From positions 248,001-312,000 of the forward strand of contig OZ252011.1 of NCBI GenBank assembly GCA_965247355.1: a stretch of 64,000 nt of DNA. Reading direction: 5' to 3'. How positions within the stretch are numbered: the stretch's first letter is position 1; the number at the start of each line of letters is the position of its first letter. The notes beneath the pieces were generated by a model, which saw nothing but the letters and a program-made list of their open reading frames with translations, searched no databases and was not told the DNA's origin. The translations under genes were made by a program, and so were the position numbers. Source of the DNA: RHLJ01 sp965247355 (GTDB taxonomy: Bacteria; Bacteroidota; Rhodothermia; Balneolales; Balneolaceae). This document shows, in pieces, positions 61,188-64,000 of this stretch.

Positions 61188-62846
61188 ATGTCAAAGTTAG
61201 TTCATTATGATATGGAAGCACGTGACGCTCTAAAGCGCGGTGTTGATAAACTTGCGGATGCTGTAAAAGTAACATTAGGGCCTCGCGGAAGAAACGTTGT
61301 AATAGAGAAGTCATTTGGTGCACCTAACGTAACCAAAGATGGTGTTACCGTTGCTAAAGAAATCGAATTGTCAGATAAAGTAGAAAACATGGGCGCTCAA
61401 ATGGTGAAGGAAGTTGCTTCCAGAACCAGTGACAACGCCGGTGATGGTACTACTACTGCAACCGTTCTTGCTCAGGCTATTGTAAGTGCAGGATTGAAAA
61501 ACGTGACTGCCGGTGCAAATCCAATGGACCTTAAGAGAGGAATCGACAAAGCAGTTGATGCCATTGTTGATTCTTTAAAAGACCTTAGCAAAGAGATCGA
61601 CGGACGAGACGAAATTGCACAGGTTGGAACTATTTCTGCAAACAACGATGAGTTCATTGGTAACCTGATTGCCGATGCCATGGAAAAGGTAGGAAAAGAC
61701 GGTGTAATCACTGTTGAGGAAGCTAAAGGAACCGAAACATATCTTGAAACGGTAGAAGGTATGCAGTTCGATCGCGGTTACCTTTCTCCTTACTTCGTAA
61801 CTGATTCAGAAAAAATGACTACTGAATTGGAAGATCCATATATCCTGATTTTCGACAAGAAGATCAGCAATATGAAAGATCTTCTGCCAATTCTTGAAAA
61901 AGTAGTTCAATCAGGTAAGCCGCTATTGATTATCGCGGAAGATATCGAAGGCGAAGCATTAGCTACGTTAGTAGTTAACAAACTACGTGGATCACTTAAA
62001 ATTGCAGCTGTAAAAGCTCCTGGATTTGGTGATCGCAGAAAAGCAATGTTGGAAGACATCGCTATTCTAACAGGTGGTACTGTGATTTCTGAAGAGCGTG
62101 GATACAAACTTGAAAACGCTACGCTTGACTTCTTAGGTCAGGCTGCTCGTGTAACTATCGACAAAGACAATACCACAGTTGTTGATGGTTCTGGAAAAGA
62201 AGATGATATCAAAGCTCGCGTAAACCAGATTAAGTCTCAAATTGAGAGCACTACTTCTGATTACGACCGTGAGAAACTACAAGAACGTCTTGCTAAACTA
62301 AGTGGTGGTGTTGCTGTATTGTATATCGGTGCTGCTTCTGAAGTTGAGATGAAAGAGAAGAAAGCTCGTGTGGAAGACGCATTACATGCAACTCGTGCTG
62401 CGGTTGAAGAAGGTATCGTTCCTGGTGGTGGTGTTGCACTGCTTAGAACCGTTTCAGCGCTTGACAGCTTGAAAGGTGAAAATCCAGATGAGAATGTAGG
62501 ATTTGATATCGTTCGAAGAGCTGTTGAAGCTCCGCTTCGCACTATTGCCAACAATGCTGGTGTGGAAGGTGCAATTGTAATCCAGAAAGTACTTGACGGA
62601 AAAGGCGCTTTCGGATACAACGCTCGTACCGAAGTGTATGAAGACCTTATTAAAGCAGGTGTAATTGATCCTACCAAAGTGACAAGAAACGCGCTTCAAA
62701 ACGCAGCTTCTGTTGCAGGATTATTATTAACCACTGAAGCAGTTATCTCTGAGAAACCAAGTGATAACGACGATGGCGGCGGAATGCCAGCCGGTGGAAT
62801 GGGTGGCGGAATGCCAGGAATGGGAGGCATGGGTGGAATGATGTAA
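61188..62846 (+). CDS. groEL: Chaperonin GroEL
   Basis: A 552-residue chaperonin with all ATP-site motifs: VTLGPRGRNVVIEKSFGAP, DNAGDGTTTATVLAQAI (P-loop), GGVAVLYIGAASEVEMKEKK and EEGIVPGGGVALLRT. The C-terminus is the usual Gly/Met tail (GGMPAGGMGGGMPGMGGMGG, then MM). It forms the double-ring folding chamber with GroES. Length and motifs are normal, and codon usage is less AT-rich than in its neighbours, as expected for a highly expressed gene. A strong terminator follows. Confidence 0.98.
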   Translation: MSKLVHYDMEARDALKRGVDKLADAVKVTLGPRGRNVVIEKSFGAPNVTKDGVTVAKEIELSDKVENMGAQMVKEVASRTSDNAGDGTTTATVLAQAIVSAGLKNVTAGANPMDLKRGIDKAVDAIVDSLKDLSKEIDGRDEIAQVGTISANNDEFIGNLIADAMEKVGKDGVITVEEAKGTETYLETVEGMQFDRGYLSPYFVTDSEKMTTELEDPYILIFDKKISNMKDLLPILEKVVQSGKPLLIIAEDIEGEALATLVVNKLRGSLKIAAVKAPGFGDRRKAMLEDIAILTGGTVISEERGYKLENATLDFLGQAARVTIDKDNTTVVDGSGKEDDIKARVNQIKSQIESTTSDYDREKLQERLAKLSGGVAVLYIGAASEVEMKEKKARVEDALHATRAAVEEGIVPGGGVALLRTVSALDSLKGENPDENVGFDIVRRAVEAPLRTIANNAGVEGAIVIQKVLDGKGAFGYNARTEVYEDLIKAGVIDPTKVTRNALQNAASVAGLLLTTEAVISEKPSDNDDGGGMPAGGMGGGMPGMGGMGGMM

Positions 62847-62876
62847 GATCATTTCCCATAAATCTCTGAAAGATTT

Positions 62877-62904
62877 AAAGCCCCTTCAATCATGGAGGGG
62901 CTTT
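62877..62904 (+). terminator. Intrinsic terminator of groESL
   Basis: A 9-bp stem (AAAGCCCCT/AGGGGCTTT) around a 10-base loop, followed by more Ts, 31 bases after the groEL stop. Confidence 0.88.
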
Positions 62905-62982
62905 TTTATTCTAACATCTAAATTTCCATTTTCCGCTTCTCAAATTGTTAATGTATCTTCATAGTAAGACTATTCTTACAGC

Positions 62983-64000
62983 ATGAAGCCAGTAACACAA
63001 TACACAAAGAGCGGACGTATCAATATTGCCTACCAGGTTTTTGGAGAAGGACCGGTTGATATTGTTTATATACCCGGATGGGTTTCCAATATCGACCTTA
63101 TGTGGGAGTGCCCGGAATTGGTTCATTTTTTTGAAGAACTGGCTAAGGTTGCCCGGGTAATTTTATTCGACAAAAGAGGTACCGGACTTTCTGATCGTGT
63201 AGTGGACTTATCCACTCTGGAAGAACGCATGGATGATATCCGTGCCGTAATGGATGCTGTTGATTCTGATAAGGCAGTATTATTTGGTCATTCTGAAGGG
63301 GGATCTGTATCAGCTTTATTTGCAGCAACCTATCCAAACAGAACAAGTGCATTAATTACGTTCGGTATTTTTGCTAAACGCAGATATTCACCATCCTATC
63401 CCTGGGCTCCAACAGATGAAGAACGTCAGGAAGTATACGACATGATTGAGAACAGTTGGGGTGGAGGAGATATGAAACTGGAATCGCTGGCTCCATCTAA
63501 AGCAGACGATCCAGTATTTATGGAATGGTTGGCAAACTATTTTAGATCCGGGGCGAGTCCAACTGCGGCTTTAGTACTTACAAAGATGAATACTAAGGTA
63601 GATATTATCGACATATTGAGTTCAATTAAAGTACCTACATTAATTATGCAGCGTACGAATGATATTGACGTTAAAATTGAGGAAGGTCGTTTTATAGCCG
63701 ATCGGATCGGAGGGGCTAAGTTCGTTGAATTTCCAGGGGACGATCATCTTTTCTGGGCAGGAAATACCCGGGAAATCCTTGATGAGATGAAAAACTTCCT
63801 ATCAACAATGCAACCCATCAAAAACTATAATGAACAGCTTCTTACAATTGTGAGGGGAAGAATTGATTCTTTAGAAAAACCTGATTCAAACCTGAAAGGA
63901 CTTATTGGCCAGTTTGTAGGCCAGTACAGGGGTAAGATTGTTGATCAAACCAATACATCTTTTATTGCAGCATTCGAGGGTCCAAGTAAAGCGGTTCATT
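62983..64000 (+). CDS. Alpha/beta hydrolase fused to cyclase-like domain, partial
   Basis: The first 339 codons of a gene that runs off the right edge. An alpha/beta hydrolase domain occupies about 5-275: VDIVYIPGWVSNID, VILFDKRGTGLSD, VLFGHSEGGSVSALFAATYP (Ser near 103) and VEFPGDDHLFW (His). After a linker the chain reads LLTIVRGRIDSLEKPD, FVGQYRGKIVDQTNTSFIAA and FEGPSKAVH, resembling the class III adenylate/guanylate cyclase region (GxxVxTTGDGFLAxFxGPxRA), but with the GD pair changed to NT. This suggests a degenerate, possibly ligand-binding, cyclase fold. The rest is outside the window. Confidence 0.72.
   Translation, partial: MKPVTQYTKSGRINIAYQVFGEGPVDIVYIPGWVSNIDLMWECPELVHFFEELAKVARVILFDKRGTGLSDRVVDLSTLEERMDDIRAVMDAVDSDKAVLFGHSEGGSVSALFAATYPNRTSALITFGIFAKRRYSPSYPWAPTDEERQEVYDMIENSWGGGDMKLESLAPSKADDPVFMEWLANYFRSGASPTAALVLTKMNTKVDIIDILSSIKVPTLIMQRTNDIDVKIEEGRFIADRIGGAKFVEFPGDDHLFWAGNTREILDEMKNFLSTMQPIKNYNEQLLTIVRGRIDSLEKPDSNLKGLIGQFVGQYRGKIVDQTNTSFIAAFEGPSKAVH

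Noticed and set aside
62261..62677. A 138-codon open frame antisense to groEL
   Set aside because: groEL is unmistakable on the plus strand. The antisense frame is Ser/Ala/Thr-rich, as expected from reversed groEL codons.
1..64000. tRNA, rRNA, CRISPR, insertion sequence or prophage
   Set aside because: No cloverleaf-like sequence, repeat-spacer pattern, transposase, terminal repeats or phage structural genes were seen in any gap or frame.

Overview
The window looks like chromosomal DNA from a marine or halophilic member of the Bacteroidota/Balneolota, most likely Balneolales (Balneola/Gracilimonas-like). Evidence: two large secreted proteins end in a type IX-style sorting domain with an NYPNPFNPST motif; several promoters read TAnnTTTG, the Bacteroidota -7 element; Shine-Dalgarno sites are mostly weak; and there are 7TMR-DISM hybrid kinases, a Reg_prop/Y_Y_Y sensor, a bacillithiol-linked YtxJ protein and a MetZ-type sulfhydrylase. 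The species assignment is inference. The DNA is moderately AT-rich and densely coded. No gene-free stretch exceeds 300 bases, and I saw no tRNA, rRNA, CRISPR array or insertion sequence.

Layout. 1-11 kb: exported peptidases (two M28, one HExxH protein with sorting domain), a fructokinase/sugar-porter pair, a dienelactone hydrolase, and an OsmC-metZ pair. 11-16.3 kb: two tandem paralogous hybrid histidine kinases. 16.4-20.8 kb: fatty acid desaturase, TerC, a Gfo/Idh/MocA oxidoreductase and a secreted aspartyl protease with PDZ. 20.8-28.3 kb: secreted hydrolases, then small stress or housekeeping proteins (VOC, RibD-like, DinB, WYL regulator, SnoaL-like, UPF0173, YtxJ). 28.3-31.6 kb: pgpH-xerD. 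31.7-38 kb: a histidine operon hisG-D-C-B-H-A read leftwards, with a doxX gene inserted on the opposite strand. It is preceded by an unannotated histidine-rich leader peptide that implies attenuation control. 38.3-43.4 kb: a propeller sensor with a degenerate kinase core, a GIY-YIG protein, and an AT-rich AAA ATPase/PIN-like pair that resembles a compact defence or toxin module. 43.4-47 kb: lepA, an exported protein and lepB. 47.2-53.1 kb: a nuclease-phosphatase fusion, rlmN and a giant FG-GAP secreted protein. 53.2-58.8 kb: peroxiredoxin-like protein, an ArsR/SRPBCC pair with two operators, an outer-membrane barrel, a ZIP transporter, pcm and a DUF368 carrier. 58.8-64 kb: tandem universal stress protein, rsmA, groES-groEL and the start of a hydrolase/cyclase-like protein.

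The best candidates for new biology are the his leader (37740-37832), the ATPase/PIN-like pair (41612-43379), the nuclease-phosphatase fusion (47159-48772), the phosphoacceptor-less propeller kinase (38317-41196) and HisB with an unexplained 106-residue N-terminal extension. Functions are assigned from motifs read by eye; no database search was run.
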